NCBI RefSeq assembly: GCF_001429245.1
Contig: NZ_LMJE01000007.1
Span: 597,127-661,126 of the forward strand
Length of the DNA: 64,000 bases
From: Rhizobium sp. Root274
Lineage (GTDB): Bacteria; Pseudomonadota; Alphaproteobacteria; Rhizobiales; Rhizobiaceae
Direction: 5' to 3'
A program made the position numbers and the translations under genes. The stretch's first letter is position 1. Every line of letters starts with the position of its first letter. The notes beneath the pieces are model-generated. The model saw only the letters and a program-made list of their open reading frames with translations, was not told where the DNA came from and did no database searches. This document shows, piece after piece, positions 25,571 through 34,382 of the stretch.

Positions 25571-26068
25571 TCAGTGTGTCTCCGGAAGCAGGCTTTCGAG
25601 ACGAAGCCTGGCGATTTTTTCCACCTGCTGGCAGGCAGTGTCGAATTCCTGATCGCGACTATTGGCGATCCGCGTCTCGAAGGCAGAGAGAATGTCGTCC
25701 TTCGTCAGCCCCTTGACCGCGATGATGAAGGGGAAGCCGAATTTCTCGACATACTCAGTGTTGAGTTCGGTAAAGCGGGCATGCTCCTCGGCAGAAAGAC
25801 GATCGAGCCCGGCGCCGGCCTGCTCGCGCTTGCTATCCTCGGTGAGGCCGCCGGCAATTGCCAGCTTGCCCGCGAGGTCCGGATGCGCCCTGAGCACACC
25901 GAGCCGCTCCTCCACGCTTGCCGTGCGGAAGATCATTGCCATGCCATCATGCACATCGAGCGCCGTCAGCGGCTCTTCGATCATGCCGGCATCGTAGGCG
26001 CGCTCGGCGATGAAGGGCGAATGTTCGAACACCCCGCCGAAACGTTGAACGAAGTCCGCTCTGTCCAT
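25571..26068 (-). CDS. uraD: OHCU decarboxylase
   Basis: A 165-residue enzyme turning 2-oxo-4-hydroxy-4-carboxy-5-ureidoimidazoline into S-allantoin. Characteristic motifs are FEHSPFIAERAY at the N-terminus, the catalytic-His motif RAHPDLAGK (His62), and FGFPFIIAVKG with the FETRIANS helix near the end. It is the first gene of the uraD-alc pair; 232 bases separate it from the divergent alcohol dehydrogenase gene. Confidence 0.94.
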   Translation of the reverse strand: MDRADFVQRFGGVFEHSPFIAERAYDAGMIEEPLTALDVHDGMAMIFRTASVEERLGVLRAHPDLAGKLAIAGGLTEDSKREQAGAGLDRLSAEEHARFTELNTEYVEKFGFPFIIAVKGLTKDDILSAFETRIANSRDQEFDTACQQVEKIARLRLESLLPETH

Positions 26069-26300
26069 GCCATCTATCCAGTATCATGTGAGGCCAAGGC
26101 AAAGACTGCCGCGGCATGAGGATCTGCCGCCGCAATGCGCGAAGCAGTTGACGACAAGGATTAGCCGAGCCCCCAGTGCTTGTCGAGTTTCCGCATGCGA
26201 CAGGCACTTTCAACGCAGCTGACGACGATACCGCGCTTGTCTGACCGCCGTTTCGACCTATCTAGAAAGAGCTTCCCATCATATCTCGAAAGGATATTTC

Positions 26301-27347
26301 ATGCCGATAGCCAAAGGCTATGCTGCAACCGATGCCTCCAAGCCATTGGCTCCCTTCACCTTCGAGCGTCGCGAACCGAATGCCGACGACGTGGTGATCG
26401 ACATCAAGTTCTCCGGCATCTGCCATTCCGACATCCACCAGGCCCGCAACGAATGGGGCAATTCGACCTTCCCCATGGTCCCCGGCCACGAGATCGCCGG
26501 CATCGTCACATCGGTCGGCTCCAAGGTCTCCAGATACAAGGTCGGCGACCGCGTCGGCGTTGGCTGCTTCGTCAATTCCTGCCTGCATTGCGAACGCGAT
26601 CTCTACCGCGAACAGTATATGCCAGGCCTCGTCGGCACCTATAACTCCGTCGAAGCCGACGGTGTGACGCCGACGCAGGGCGGTTACGCCGACTCCATCG
26701 TCGTGCAGGAAGATTATGTTCTCTCCATCCCGGACAACATTCCGCTCGACAAGGCAGCACCCCTGCTCTGCGCCGGCATCACGCTCTACTCGCCGCTCAG
26801 CCACTGGAAGGCCGGCCCCGGCAAGAAGGTCGCCGTGATTGGCATGGGCGGCCTCGGCCACATGGGCGTCAAGATCGGCGCGGCCATGGGCGCGGAAGTG
26901 ACCGTGCTCAGCCAGAGCCTGTCGAAAAAGGAAGACGGCCTCGCCTTCGGCGCCAAGGAATATTACGCCACCTCCGATGCCGAGACTTTCAAGAAACTCG
27001 CCGGCTCCTTCGACCTGATCCTCTGCACCGTCAGCGCCGAGATCGACTGGAACGCCTATCTGAACCTGCTCAAAGTCGATGGCACCATGGTGCTGCTTGG
27101 CGTTCCGGAAAACCCGGTGCCGGTGCATGCCTTCTCGCTGATCGGCGGCCGCCGCTCGCTCGCCGGCTCGATGATCGGTTCGATCCAGGAGACGCAGGAA
27201 ATGCTCGATTTCTGCGGCAAGCACAACATCACCCCGGAGATCGAGATCATCGACATCCAGGATGTCAACGAAGCCTATGAGCGCGTCATCAAGAGCGACG
27301 TGCGCTACCGCTTCGTCATCGACATCGCGAGCCTCGCCAAGGACTGA
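26301..27347 (+). CDS. NAD(P)-dependent alcohol dehydrogenase, zinc type (YahK/cinnamyl alcohol group)
   Basis: A 348-residue medium-chain dehydrogenase of the group that reduces aldehydes with NADPH. Catalytic zinc ligands are clear: Cys in GICHSD, His-Glu in GHEIAG and Cys in [12 protein letters not shown]. The nucleotide motif GMGGLGHMG follows. Odd point: the structural-zinc loop keeps only two of four cysteines (CLHCERD, then YMPG where relatives have a Cys), so this zinc may be absent. AAAGGA seven bases before the ATG supports the start. It is convergent with the MerR gene (six bases apart). The substrate is not readable. Confidence 0.88.
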   Translation: MPIAKGYAATDASKPLAPFTFERREPNADDVVIDIKFSGICHSDIHQARNEWGNSTFPMVPGHEIAGIVTSVGSKVSRYKVGDRVGVGCFVNSCLHCERDLYREQYMPGLVGTYNSVEADGVTPTQGGYADSIVVQEDYVLSIPDNIPLDKAAPLLCAGITLYSPLSHWKAGPGKKVAVIGMGGLGHMGVKIGAAMGAEVTVLSQSLSKKEDGLAFGAKEYYATSDAETFKKLAGSFDLILCTVSAEIDWNAYLNLLKVDGTMVLLGVPENPVPVHAFSLIGGRRSLAGSMIGSIQETQEMLDFCGKHNITPEIEIIDIQDVNEAYERVIKSDVRYRFVIDIASLAKD

Positions 27348-27353
27348 GATCTG

Positions 27354-27839
27354 TCAGCCCCCGCCGCGGGGAAAAGATGTGACGGTGTCACACGAAAAGG
27401 CGGTGCCGGCTCCCTCCGGCACCGCTCCTACTTTCGATTTCTGCCTGCGACCGGTCGAGGCAACCCGCAGCAGGCGCTGGAACTTCGGACAATCCATGTG
27501 CGACTGCGCCTTGCATTCCGCCACGTGTCGCAAAGCATTGCGCAGTGTTGTCAGCTTGCGGATCTGCGCATCCAGTTCTTCCGCCTTGCCGTGCAAGGTC
27601 ATCCGCGACAGCTCCGGCATGCCGTCGGGTGCAAACATGCCCCGCATTTCCTCAAGTGAGAAACCTGCCGTCTTGCCGAGCGTGATCAGCGACAGCTGCA
27701 TGAGTGCGCGGGGCTCGAACTGGCGGCGAAGCCCGTGTCTAGCGACCGACTGGATCAGCCCCACCTCCTCGTAATAACGCAAGGTGGAGGCCGAGACGCC
27801 GGCCTTCTTTGCAAGCTCTCCGATATCGAGCAATTTCAT
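27354..27839 (-). CDS. MerR family transcriptional regulator
   Basis: A 161-residue regulator with the N-terminal MerR winged helix (LLDIGELAKKAGVSASTLRYYEEVGLI), a coiled-coil dimer helix at about residues 75-115 and a Cys-containing tail (CKAQSHMDCPKF, and a later single Cys). The start at 27839 has AGGTCAAGG upstream; an upstream start would run through its own operator. It is divergent from an MFS efflux gene with a MerR-type dyad between them, so it probably activates that gene in response to an unknown signal. The tail after residue 130 is low in structure and poorly typical. Confidence 0.85.
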   Translation of the reverse strand: MKLLDIGELAKKAGVSASTLRYYEEVGLIQSVARHGLRRQFEPRALMQLSLITLGKTAGFSLEEMRGMFAPDGMPELSRMTLHGKAEELDAQIRKLTTLRNALRHVAECKAQSHMDCPKFQRLLRVASTGRRQKSKVGAVPEGAGTAFSCDTVTSFPRGGG

Positions 27840-27841
27840 CC

Positions 27842-27872
27842 TTGACCTCAAGTTGACTTGAAGTGGCAGGCT
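27842..27872 (+). promoter_or_regulatory. MerR-type operator/promoter of the MFS gene
   Basis: TTGACC as -35 is followed by the perfect dyad TCAAGT-TG-ACTTGA (27848-27861) within a 19-base spacer, the long spacing used by MerR activators. The -10 hexamer (CAGGCT) is poor, as expected for an activator-dependent promoter, although TATCCT lies five bases further. Confidence 0.6.
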
Positions 27873-27907
27873 ATCCTTCCACCACCAAGGAGACAACGAG
27901 AAACGTC

Positions 27908-29308
27908 ATGGAAAACCTGTCAACCACCTCCCGAAACCTGCAGATTTTTGTCCTCGGCGGCAGCATGCTGGTCGGATCGCTGGGTATCAGCCTCGTCACC
28001 GTCGCCCTGCCGGCGCTGGCAAGAGCCTTCGCCGCCCCCATGCAGTCGGTACAATGGGTCATCATCGCCTATCTCGTCGCCGTCACCGCCAGCATCGTCG
28101 CGGTCGGCAGGCTCGGCGATCTGTTCGGACATGCACGCGTCCTGATCCTGGGGCTGTCGCTCTTTTCGGTCTCCTCGCTGGCCTGTGCGGCCGCGCCGAG
28201 CCTGTCCCTTCTCGTGGCAGCCCGCACTCTTCAGGGCCTCGGCGGCGCCGTGCTGATGGCTCTGCCGATGTCGATCATCCGCAGTGTCGTGACAAAGGAA
28301 AGGACAGGCTCTGCCATGGGGCTTCTCGGCACGACCTCGGCCGTCGGCACCGCTCTTGGACCCTCGCTTGGCGGCATGACGATCAACCACTTCGGCTGGG
28401 CCGCCGGCTTCATCGCGGTCGGCCTATTGGCACTGATGCTGCTCACACTGGCTGTTGTCACGTTTGCAAGCCAGATCCGCGCGAGCAAACCTACAGGTGG
28501 ATCGATCGACTGGCTGGGGAGCATGCTGCTCGCACTCGCCTTGTCGGCCTATGCTGTCTCGATGACCTCGGCTGGTCACGGAGCCAAGGCCTGGGTGCTT
28601 CTGCCGATTACGGCACTGCTCACCGCACTGTTCGTCTGGCGCCAGACGAAGACGACAAGCCCGCTCGTACCTCTTGCGCTCCTCCGCAACAGCAGGATCG
28701 GCATCTCCGTGACCATGAATCTCCTCATAACCACGGTCATGATGTCGACGCTGGTGGTCGGGCCCTACTTCCTGTCTCTCGGCCTTGGCCTGGATGATGC
28801 GACGGTCGGGCTGGTTATGGCGGTCGGACCGCTGACCTCAGCTCTGGCAGGCCTGCCCGCAGGCCGCCTGGCCGATCGGTACGGCGCAGGCCGTATGCTT
28901 GCAGTCGGCCTCTTGCAGATCGCCCTCGGGCTGGTTGCCCTTGCCACGCTGCCTGCCTGGATTGGCCTCTGGGGCTATTGCCTCGCCCTGGTGCTACTGA
29001 CACCGGGTTTCCAGATTTTCCTCGCGGCCAACAACACGGTTACCATGGAAGGCGCTGCCACAGACCAGCGTGGTGTGATCTCCGGACTGCTTGGCCTGTC
29101 GCGCAACCTCGGCTTCATCACGGGCGCCTCGGCGATGTCGGCTCTGTTTGCCGCCAATCTCGGCCATGTCGACATTGGCATGGCCGATCCGGCGTCAATT
29201 GCGGCCGCTTTCACGAGGACCTTCCTGATCGCGACGGCACTGCCCCTTTCAGCACTGATCGCCGGCGGCATGAGGCAGCGCGCCGAAGGGTTGCTCCGCA
29301 AGGGCTAA
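27908..29308 (+). CDS. MFS transporter, DHA2 (EmrB/QacA-like) family
   Basis: A 466-residue membrane protein with about 14 hydrophobic helices. Family motifs are visible: motif A GRLGDLFGHARV between helices 2 and 3, and motif C GTALGPSLGG in helix 5, both typical of drug/H+ antiporters of the 14-helix type. The ATG at 27908 gives MENLSTTSRNLQIFVLGGSM; AAGGAG lies rather far upstream, so the start is slightly uncertain. It is likely an efflux pump controlled by the divergent MerR gene. Confidence 0.87.
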   Translation: MENLSTTSRNLQIFVLGGSMLVGSLGISLVTVALPALARAFAAPMQSVQWVIIAYLVAVTASIVAVGRLGDLFGHARVLILGLSLFSVSSLACAAAPSLSLLVAARTLQGLGGAVLMALPMSIIRSVVTKERTGSAMGLLGTTSAVGTALGPSLGGMTINHFGWAAGFIAVGLLALMLLTLAVVTFASQIRASKPTGGSIDWLGSMLLALALSAYAVSMTSAGHGAKAWVLLPITALLTALFVWRQTKTTSPLVPLALLRNSRIGISVTMNLLITTVMMSTLVVGPYFLSLGLGLDDATVGLVMAVGPLTSALAGLPAGRLADRYGAGRMLAVGLLQIALGLVALATLPAWIGLWGYCLALVLLTPGFQIFLAANNTVTMEGAATDQRGVISGLLGLSRNLGFITGASAMSALFAANLGHVDIGMADPASIAAAFTRTFLIATALPLSALIAGGMRQRAEGLLRKG

Positions 29309-29325
29309 TTCCGGACGCGATTGGT

Positions 29326-30183
29326 TCACACCTGCAACTGATACCCATTCCGCTCTGGAAACGGCCAATCGGCCAGAAGCTCCATATCTGGCCGGTAAAT
29401 CTCCACCTTCAGCGGGTAGCACTTGGCGACATCGCTCGAATGACTGGTGCTGCAATCGCCGCCCGGGCAGGCCGAGAGCGCGCCGAGCAGATCGATTTCG
29501 GCAAACATCTCGAGGAAATCGCCCGGACGAACCGGGCTCGCCTTCATGAAATACTGCTGCGTGTCGCGGGTAAAACCGGTGCACATAAAAACGTTCAACA
29601 CGTCATGCACATGCGGCTCGGCCGCTTTGATGTCGGTGCCTGTGTGATGCGAAAGCGCCCGGCAGAGGTTGGAATGACAGCAATGGTGATAGTCGCCGCC
29701 TGAGAGCAGCCGGTTGGTATAGGGGTCGCAGCGCGTGCCGATCACGTCATGCACCCCGCCGCCGAACTCGTCGAAGCCATACCAGCCGAGCGTGTCATGG
29801 CTGATCGTCGCCATCGGGCGGAGCGACGGCAGATTGCTCCAGAGACGGTTGCCGGTCGTCACATGGGTTGCATGCAGCGCCCGCGTCTTGCCGGAAAAGA
29901 AGCGCTCGGAAAGATCATTCGCATTCCAGAGATTGAGATCGCCGACTTGCGGCCCCTCCACGCTGACGATGCGAAAGAAATGCCCCTTGGGAACTTCGAA
30001 CGTATTGCCCTCGCGTGGCGGCACAATCACCTCGCCCGCCTTCTCCATCGTCGCCCGCGCCCGCTCCAGAATGCGCATGTCGGGGGCTTTGAGCGACTCG
30101 ACCGGATAGCAGACGACGGGTTTGACCGCGCGGCGCGCAGCAGCATCGGCGGGAGCGGGAATGGAAGCGTTGAGGGGTGACAT
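29326..30183 (-). CDS. DUF1989 family protein (urea carboxylase-associated / deiminase-like)
   Basis: A 285-residue protein of DUF1989. Conserved polar residues are GGGVHDVIGTRCDPYTN (His145, Asp146, Cys152, Asp153), the Cys/His-rich GGDYHHCCHSNLCRAL (residues 162-176), HDVLNVFM (Asn197) and CPGGDCSTSHSSD (Cys239, Cys244). AGGAG seven bases before the ATG at 30183 decides the start. Relatives are found beside urea carboxylase, and the CgdAB pair of this family was shown to be a carboxyguanidine deiminase. Here it is single, with no carboxylase or allophanate hydrolase in the window, amid purine genes. A deiminase-type reaction on a nitrogen-rich compound is inference. Confidence 0.82.
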   Translation of the reverse strand: MSPLNASIPAPADAAARRAVKPVVCYPVESLKAPDMRILERARATMEKAGEVIVPPREGNTFEVPKGHFFRIVSVEGPQVGDLNLWNANDLSERFFSGKTRALHATHVTTGNRLWSNLPSLRPMATISHDTLGWYGFDEFGGGVHDVIGTRCDPYTNRLLSGGDYHHCCHSNLCRALSHHTGTDIKAAEPHVHDVLNVFMCTGFTRDTQQYFMKASPVRPGDFLEMFAEIDLLGALSACPGGDCSTSHSSDVAKCYPLKVEIYRPDMELLADWPFPERNGYQLQV

Positions 30184-30420
30184 GGCATGCTCCTGATGGC
30201 GCGGGAAACGACTCGGGCCGCAAGGTGCCCGACCTGCAGTCCTCTGACAACAACAAGGCGACCTTACCGCACCGGCAAGCCCGCACCGCGGACTTGCGAG
30301 CGCCGGGATTACAAAACCCATCAAATTAAAGACGATCTGGCTCAGCTACCGAACCTTGTGCCCTTCCGCTAAGTGTGCGCAGATGGCACATATAAACCAA
30401 GCACTTTTGGAGCTGCATAC

Positions 30421-31293
30421 GTGAAACGCAGGTTTCTTCTGGTCACGCGCATCGGCCCGAAAAGCCTGCACGACCAGTGGCTCGACACGCAAAGCGAGCG
30501 CGAATTCGACGTCGCCATCTGCTCCTATGACCCATCCATTACCGAGATAAAGGGCGAAGGGATCTCTTTCGAATACATTCCGGGAAAGAAAGTCTCCGGA
30601 ACCTCCTGGTTCCTGGAAAACCGGCGGTCGATCTGGGAAAACTACGATTACGTCATGCTGCTCGACGAAGACCTGTCGGTGGATGCGCGGTCGATCAACA
30701 AAATGTTTGAGATTTCAGCCGGGCAAAATTTCAAGATCGCACAACCTTCCCTGACGCCGGACAGCCACTTCACCTTTGCCGCCCTTCTGCAGCAGAGCTA
30801 CTGGAAATGGCGTCATGTGAACTACATCGAGATGATGTGTCCGATCTTCAGGCGCGATATCCTGGAGACGATCGCTCCCCTCTACCGCAGCGGTTATGAG
30901 AGCGGAATTGACCTGATCTGGTGCAACCTCGTCTACGAATCTCCGAGGGACTTCGCCGTTATCGATTCCGTTGCCGTCCGGCACACCGAACCGGTGGGTG
31001 GCAACAAGGCGGCGAACGGTTTTGTCGAAGGCAAACGCTACGAGGACGACATTTATGCGGTGCTGCAAACCTACCAGCTGCCATGGCTGAGTTGCACGCC
31101 CTATTCGGGCGTGACGAAATCAGGGCGCGAGAGGTCCTCGCGCCTCCTGTTCTTCGTAACTGCATTGAGCGTCTTTTGGGCCGTCCCGCTTCAGCGTCCC
31201 TGGTCCGGGCGGTTCAGGGCAGCACTCGTGCATTTGAAGCATGTCGCCTTAAGACCTGCCCGCAACATTAAGGTGGCAGCGCGCGCCGCGTGA
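30421..31293 (+). CDS. DUF707 family protein (glycosyltransferase-like)
   Basis: A 290-residue protein starting at a GTG (30421) with GGAG eight bases before it; the frame is open to 30373 but that part lacks a ribosome site. N-terminal KRRFLLVTRIGPKSLH and the motif YVMLLDEDLSVD (a DxD-like acidic motif) with later GIDLIWCNL fit DUF707, a family found in plants and rhizobia and resembling glycosyltransferases. No membrane helix except a weak one at FFVTALSVFWAVPL. The neighbouring genes belong to purine breakdown, so its role there is not suggested. Confidence 0.7.
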   Translation: MKRRFLLVTRIGPKSLHDQWLDTQSEREFDVAICSYDPSITEIKGEGISFEYIPGKKVSGTSWFLENRRSIWENYDYVMLLDEDLSVDARSINKMFEISAGQNFKIAQPSLTPDSHFTFAALLQQSYWKWRHVNYIEMMCPIFRRDILETIAPLYRSGYESGIDLIWCNLVYESPRDFAVIDSVAVRHTEPVGGNKAANGFVEGKRYEDDIYAVLQTYQLPWLSCTPYSGVTKSGRERSSRLLFFVTALSVFWAVPLQRPWSGRFRAALVHLKHVALRPARNIKVAARAA

Positions 31294-31305
31294 CGGAAGC
31301 GCACC

Positions 31306-32226
31306 TCACCAAACCGGCTTGTGATGCTTGTGCCAGTGCTCGGCAATCTCGATCCGTTTCGGCACCCAGACCTTCTCGTGACCCATCACGTAATCGATGA
31401 ACCGCGCCAGCGCAGCAGCCCTGCCCGGGCGGCCAACGAGGCGGCAATGGAGGCCGACGGACATCATCTTCGGGCTGCCGTTTTTCCCCTCCTCATAGAG
31501 CACGTCGAAGGCGTCCTTGAGATAGGTTAAGAACTGGTCGCCGGAGTTGAAGCCCTGCGGCGTGGCAAAACGCATGTCGTTGGTCTCGAGCGTATAGGGG
31601 ATGATCAGGAAGGGTTTGCCCTCGAGATCCGGCACCCAGAACGGCAGGTCGTCGGAATAATTGTCGGAGGAGTATAGGAAACCGCCCTCCTCCATCACGA
31701 GGCGCAAGGTGTTCATGGACGGCTTGCCCTGATACATGCCGAGCGGGTGGGAGCCGGTCAGTTCCTTGTGCAGCCGCACCGCCTCCCGGATATGCTCGCG
31801 CTCCACGTCTTCCGGGAAATCCTTGTATTCGAGCCAGCGATAGCCGTGGCTGGCGATCTCCCAGTCCGCTTCTTTCATCGCGGCAACGGCTTGCCGGTTT
31901 CGCGCCATGGCAAGCGTCACGCCATAAACTGTGACGGGTACCTTGCGCTCCGTGAACATCCGCCAGAGCCGCCAGAAGCCGGCGCGGGAGCCATATTCGT
32001 AGATCGATTCCATGTTCAGGTTGCGCTGGCCGGGCCATGGCTGGGCGCCGACGATTTCCGACAGGAGGTTCTCGGAAGCCGGATCGCCGTCGAGAATATT
32101 GCTCTCCCCGCCCTCCTCGTAATTCACCACGAACTGCACCGCGATCCGCGCATCGCCGGGCCATTTCGGATCGGGGATATCGCGGCCATAGCCAACAAGG
32201 TCGCGGGGATAGGGATCAGTCGTCAT
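31306..32226 (-). CDS. puuE: Allantoinase PuuE (polysaccharide deacetylase-like)
   Basis: A 306-residue cofactor-independent or metal-dependent allantoinase of the CE4 fold, unrelated to the AllB amidohydrolase. Characteristic N-terminus YPRDLVGYGRDIPDPKWPGDARIA in part (YGRD, PDPKWP), NYEEGGE, YEYGSRAGFWR, WEIASHGYRWLEY and SVGLHCRLVGRPGR are hallmarks of PuuE. It hydrolyses allantoin to allantoate, linking uraD to alc. It is transcribed alone on the minus strand, 91 bases after the DUF1045 gene, with which it may share a transcript. Confidence 0.95.
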   Translation of the reverse strand: MTTDPYPRDLVGYGRDIPDPKWPGDARIAVQFVVNYEEGGESNILDGDPASENLLSEIVGAQPWPGQRNLNMESIYEYGSRAGFWRLWRMFTERKVPVTVYGVTLAMARNRQAVAAMKEADWEIASHGYRWLEYKDFPEDVEREHIREAVRLHKELTGSHPLGMYQGKPSMNTLRLVMEEGGFLYSSDNYSDDLPFWVPDLEGKPFLIIPYTLETNDMRFATPQGFNSGDQFLTYLKDAFDVLYEEGKNGSPKMMSVGLHCRLVGRPGRAAALARFIDYVMGHEKVWVPKRIEIAEHWHKHHKPVW

Positions 32227-32317
32227 CGGTTCACCTCACGTGTTTTGATACGAGGCTATTGGCGACGACGCTGGCTGTCGAGAGACGCGATGCAGATTTT
32301 GCTGCGGCGCGAAGCGA

Positions 32318-33025
32318 TCAGGCGATCTTGCGGCTGGAAACGCGACCCAGCGGATGCAGCGAATGCACCTGGAATGGCGCCCCCTGCTCCGGCTCGACGA
32401 AGAGCGCCAGATTGGCAACGGTGACCGGCTCCGACAGCACAGGGTCGAAATGCGCCTTCAAGGCCTGCTCGATTCGCGGAAAATCGCGCGCCAGAAGCGG
32501 CCCCGTCAACGTCATGTGGAAACGGAACTCGTCCATCACATAAGGATGGCCCCAGCGGCTGAGATTGGAGAATTGCGGCGCCGACAGCCGGTCCGGATTG
32601 CGCCGCTCGATTTCCGCCTCCGAAAGCGGCGCACGATAACCGTCGAAGGCCTGCACGACGGAGGCAGCCAGATGGTCGACGGCAGAACAGGGCCGGTCGA
32701 GAACGAGGCCGTAGACCTCGCCGATTCGTCCCACCGAAAGCCCGGACAGCGTCACCGGCTCCATCGTGCCGGCAAAATGCATCAATTCCCTGAGCAGGAT
32801 CGCCTCGCTCGCCCCCTCGCTCAGCCGGAACGGCGCCTTGAAGGTGGCGTGGAAACCGAACCGACGGGGAAGTGCCGTGTGAAAGGCGATTTCATGCACG
32901 CCGAGCCCCTTTAGGCCAGGATGCTCGGCCTGATGGCCCGAATAGACATTGCGTCCCAGCCAGCCGGCGGCAGCAAGCGTCAGCGGGTCGCCGGGCGGTG
33001 GCGTGAAGCAGATGGCATAACGCAT
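32318..33025 (-). CDS. DUF1045 / 2H phosphoesterase-like protein
   Basis: A 235-residue protein of the family TIGR03223/DUF1045, usually found in phosphonate (phn) operons. Both HxT motifs of 2H phosphoesterases are present: FHATFKAP (about residues 58-65) and FHMTLTGP (about 168-175). The ATG at 33025 gives MRYAICFTPPPGDPL; upstream extension is not typical. No phn gene is in the window. A cyclic phosphodiesterase or ligase-like activity on a phosphorylated sugar or nucleotide is expected from the fold. Confidence 0.82.
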   Translation of the reverse strand: MRYAICFTPPPGDPLTLAAAGWLGRNVYSGHQAEHPGLKGLGVHEIAFHTALPRRFGFHATFKAPFRLSEGASEAILLRELMHFAGTMEPVTLSGLSVGRIGEVYGLVLDRPCSAVDHLAASVVQAFDGYRAPLSEAEIERRNPDRLSAPQFSNLSRWGHPYVMDEFRFHMTLTGPLLARDFPRIEQALKAHFDPVLSEPVTVANLALFVEPEQGAPFQVHSLHPLGRVSSRKIA

Positions 33026-33197
33026 GTCGAGCACCTCGTCCTGGCCCGGTTCGGGCACTTTAGCAAGTGCCGTTGCAACCCAGTGGTTAGGTGATTTGCA
33101 TGACAGTATGACGAAACGGGAGGCGACAAGAGACGGCATCTGGACACGTCACCTCAGGACCCCTTGTGGTCCCGAAGCCGGCAGCCGCAGTTGCTGA

Positions 33198-34379
33198 TCA
33201 ATCCACCCTGGCCGCCACCGACAGGTGATGCGCAGTGGAAAAACTCTCGGGCAAAGCAGTCTCCAAGCCGAGGATCGGCGCAAGCGCCGCACGGGCAAGC
33301 ACGTGCGCCAGCCCGAAACTGACCTTGAACCCGCCGGTCAGCGCAATCACCCGCTCCGCCGCCGGATGTGGCCCGACCATCGGATCGCGATCAATCGCCT
33401 TCGGTCGGAGCCCCGCCCAGCGTTCGATGACGTCGGCATGGGCAAGCTGCGGCGCAAGCCGAACAGCGCGCGCCAGCAAGTCCTCCAGCTGCTGATCCGT
33501 CGTAAACGGATCATCGAACCGGTCCTCGCTGGTACTGCCGATCGCCACCCGCCCGCCCTCGTGCGGCACGATATAGAGACCGTCGAGATAGAGGAGTGGC
33601 AGGTCGGACGCGATCATGGGCGCCGAAAGAAGCGCGGCCTGCCCCTTGACCGGCTGACCGAGCGGTCGCGCCAGAACAGGCCCGAGAGCCGACAACAGCG
33701 GGAAAGACGCATGGCCCGCCGCGATGACGAGATGCCCGAAGGAGACGAGACGGCCATCGGAAAGCTGTGCGACGGATGCGGCCGCATCGATGGGCGTCAC
33801 CGCAACTCCTTCATGGATCTGCACGCGCGACGACCGTTTGAGCCGGGCAACGAGCATGGCCGTCAGCCCGCGCGGCGACACCCGCGCGGCGAACGTATCA
33901 AACACCAGTCCCGCCGCCGTCACCTCCGATGCCGGCCACAAAGCACCGTGCGGCGACTGATCGACGACATTCCAGGCGAAAGACACGCCCTGCTGGTTCC
34001 AGTTGGTTACAGCCTTGGCCTGATGGCGCTCGGCAATCTTGCGCAGATGCGGCTTTGGCAGAGGGATCAGCCGCCCGGCACGGCGGTAGCCGGCGGAGAG
34101 CCCGGTCTCGGCCTCCAGCCCAGCAATTTCGCCTTCCAGCGATGAAAGCGCGTCGAATTGCAGCTGCTTCTTCTCGTTCCATTTGTCCGGCATATGCGGC
34201 ATCAGGGCACCGAGCAGCCCGCCGCTCGCTCCACCGGCCAAGGGTCCTGAATCGAGGAGAAGCGTTGTAAGTCCGGCGCGATCGGCTTCGAGCGCTGCCC
34301 AAAGTCCCATGATGCCGCCACCGGCGATCACCACATCCGCGAATGATTGACCGGCGCGCGCGGGCGATTTATCGGACAT
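33198..34379 (-). CDS. FAD-dependent oxidoreductase, DAO family (MnmC oxidase half-like)
   Basis: A 393-residue FAD enzyme with the dinucleotide motif VIAGGGIMGLWAALEAD at residues 17-33 and ASGGLLGALMPHMP after it, then RRAGRLIPL and a C-terminal GLRPKAIDRDPMVGPH with LTGGFKVSFGLAHV. The layout matches glycine-oxidase-like enzymes and the C-terminal domain of bifunctional MnmC, which removes the carboxymethyl group from cmnm5(s2)U in tRNA. Its ATG lies only three bases from the divergent mnmD start, which favours the MnmC(o) reading. An amino-acid oxidase function remains possible. Confidence 0.72.
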   Translation of the reverse strand: MSDKSPARAGQSFADVVIAGGGIMGLWAALEADRAGLTTLLLDSGPLAGGASGGLLGALMPHMPDKWNEKKQLQFDALSSLEGEIAGLEAETGLSAGYRRAGRLIPLPKPHLRKIAERHQAKAVTNWNQQGVSFAWNVVDQSPHGALWPASEVTAAGLVFDTFAARVSPRGLTAMLVARLKRSSRVQIHEGVAVTPIDAAASVAQLSDGRLVSFGHLVIAAGHASFPLLSALGPVLARPLGQPVKGQAALLSAPMIASDLPLLYLDGLYIVPHEGGRVAIGSTSEDRFDDPFTTDQQLEDLLARAVRLAPQLAHADVIERWAGLRPKAIDRDPMVGPHPAAERVIALTGGFKVSFGLAHVLARAALAPILGLETALPESFSTAHHLSVAARVD

Positions 34380-34382
34380 GTC

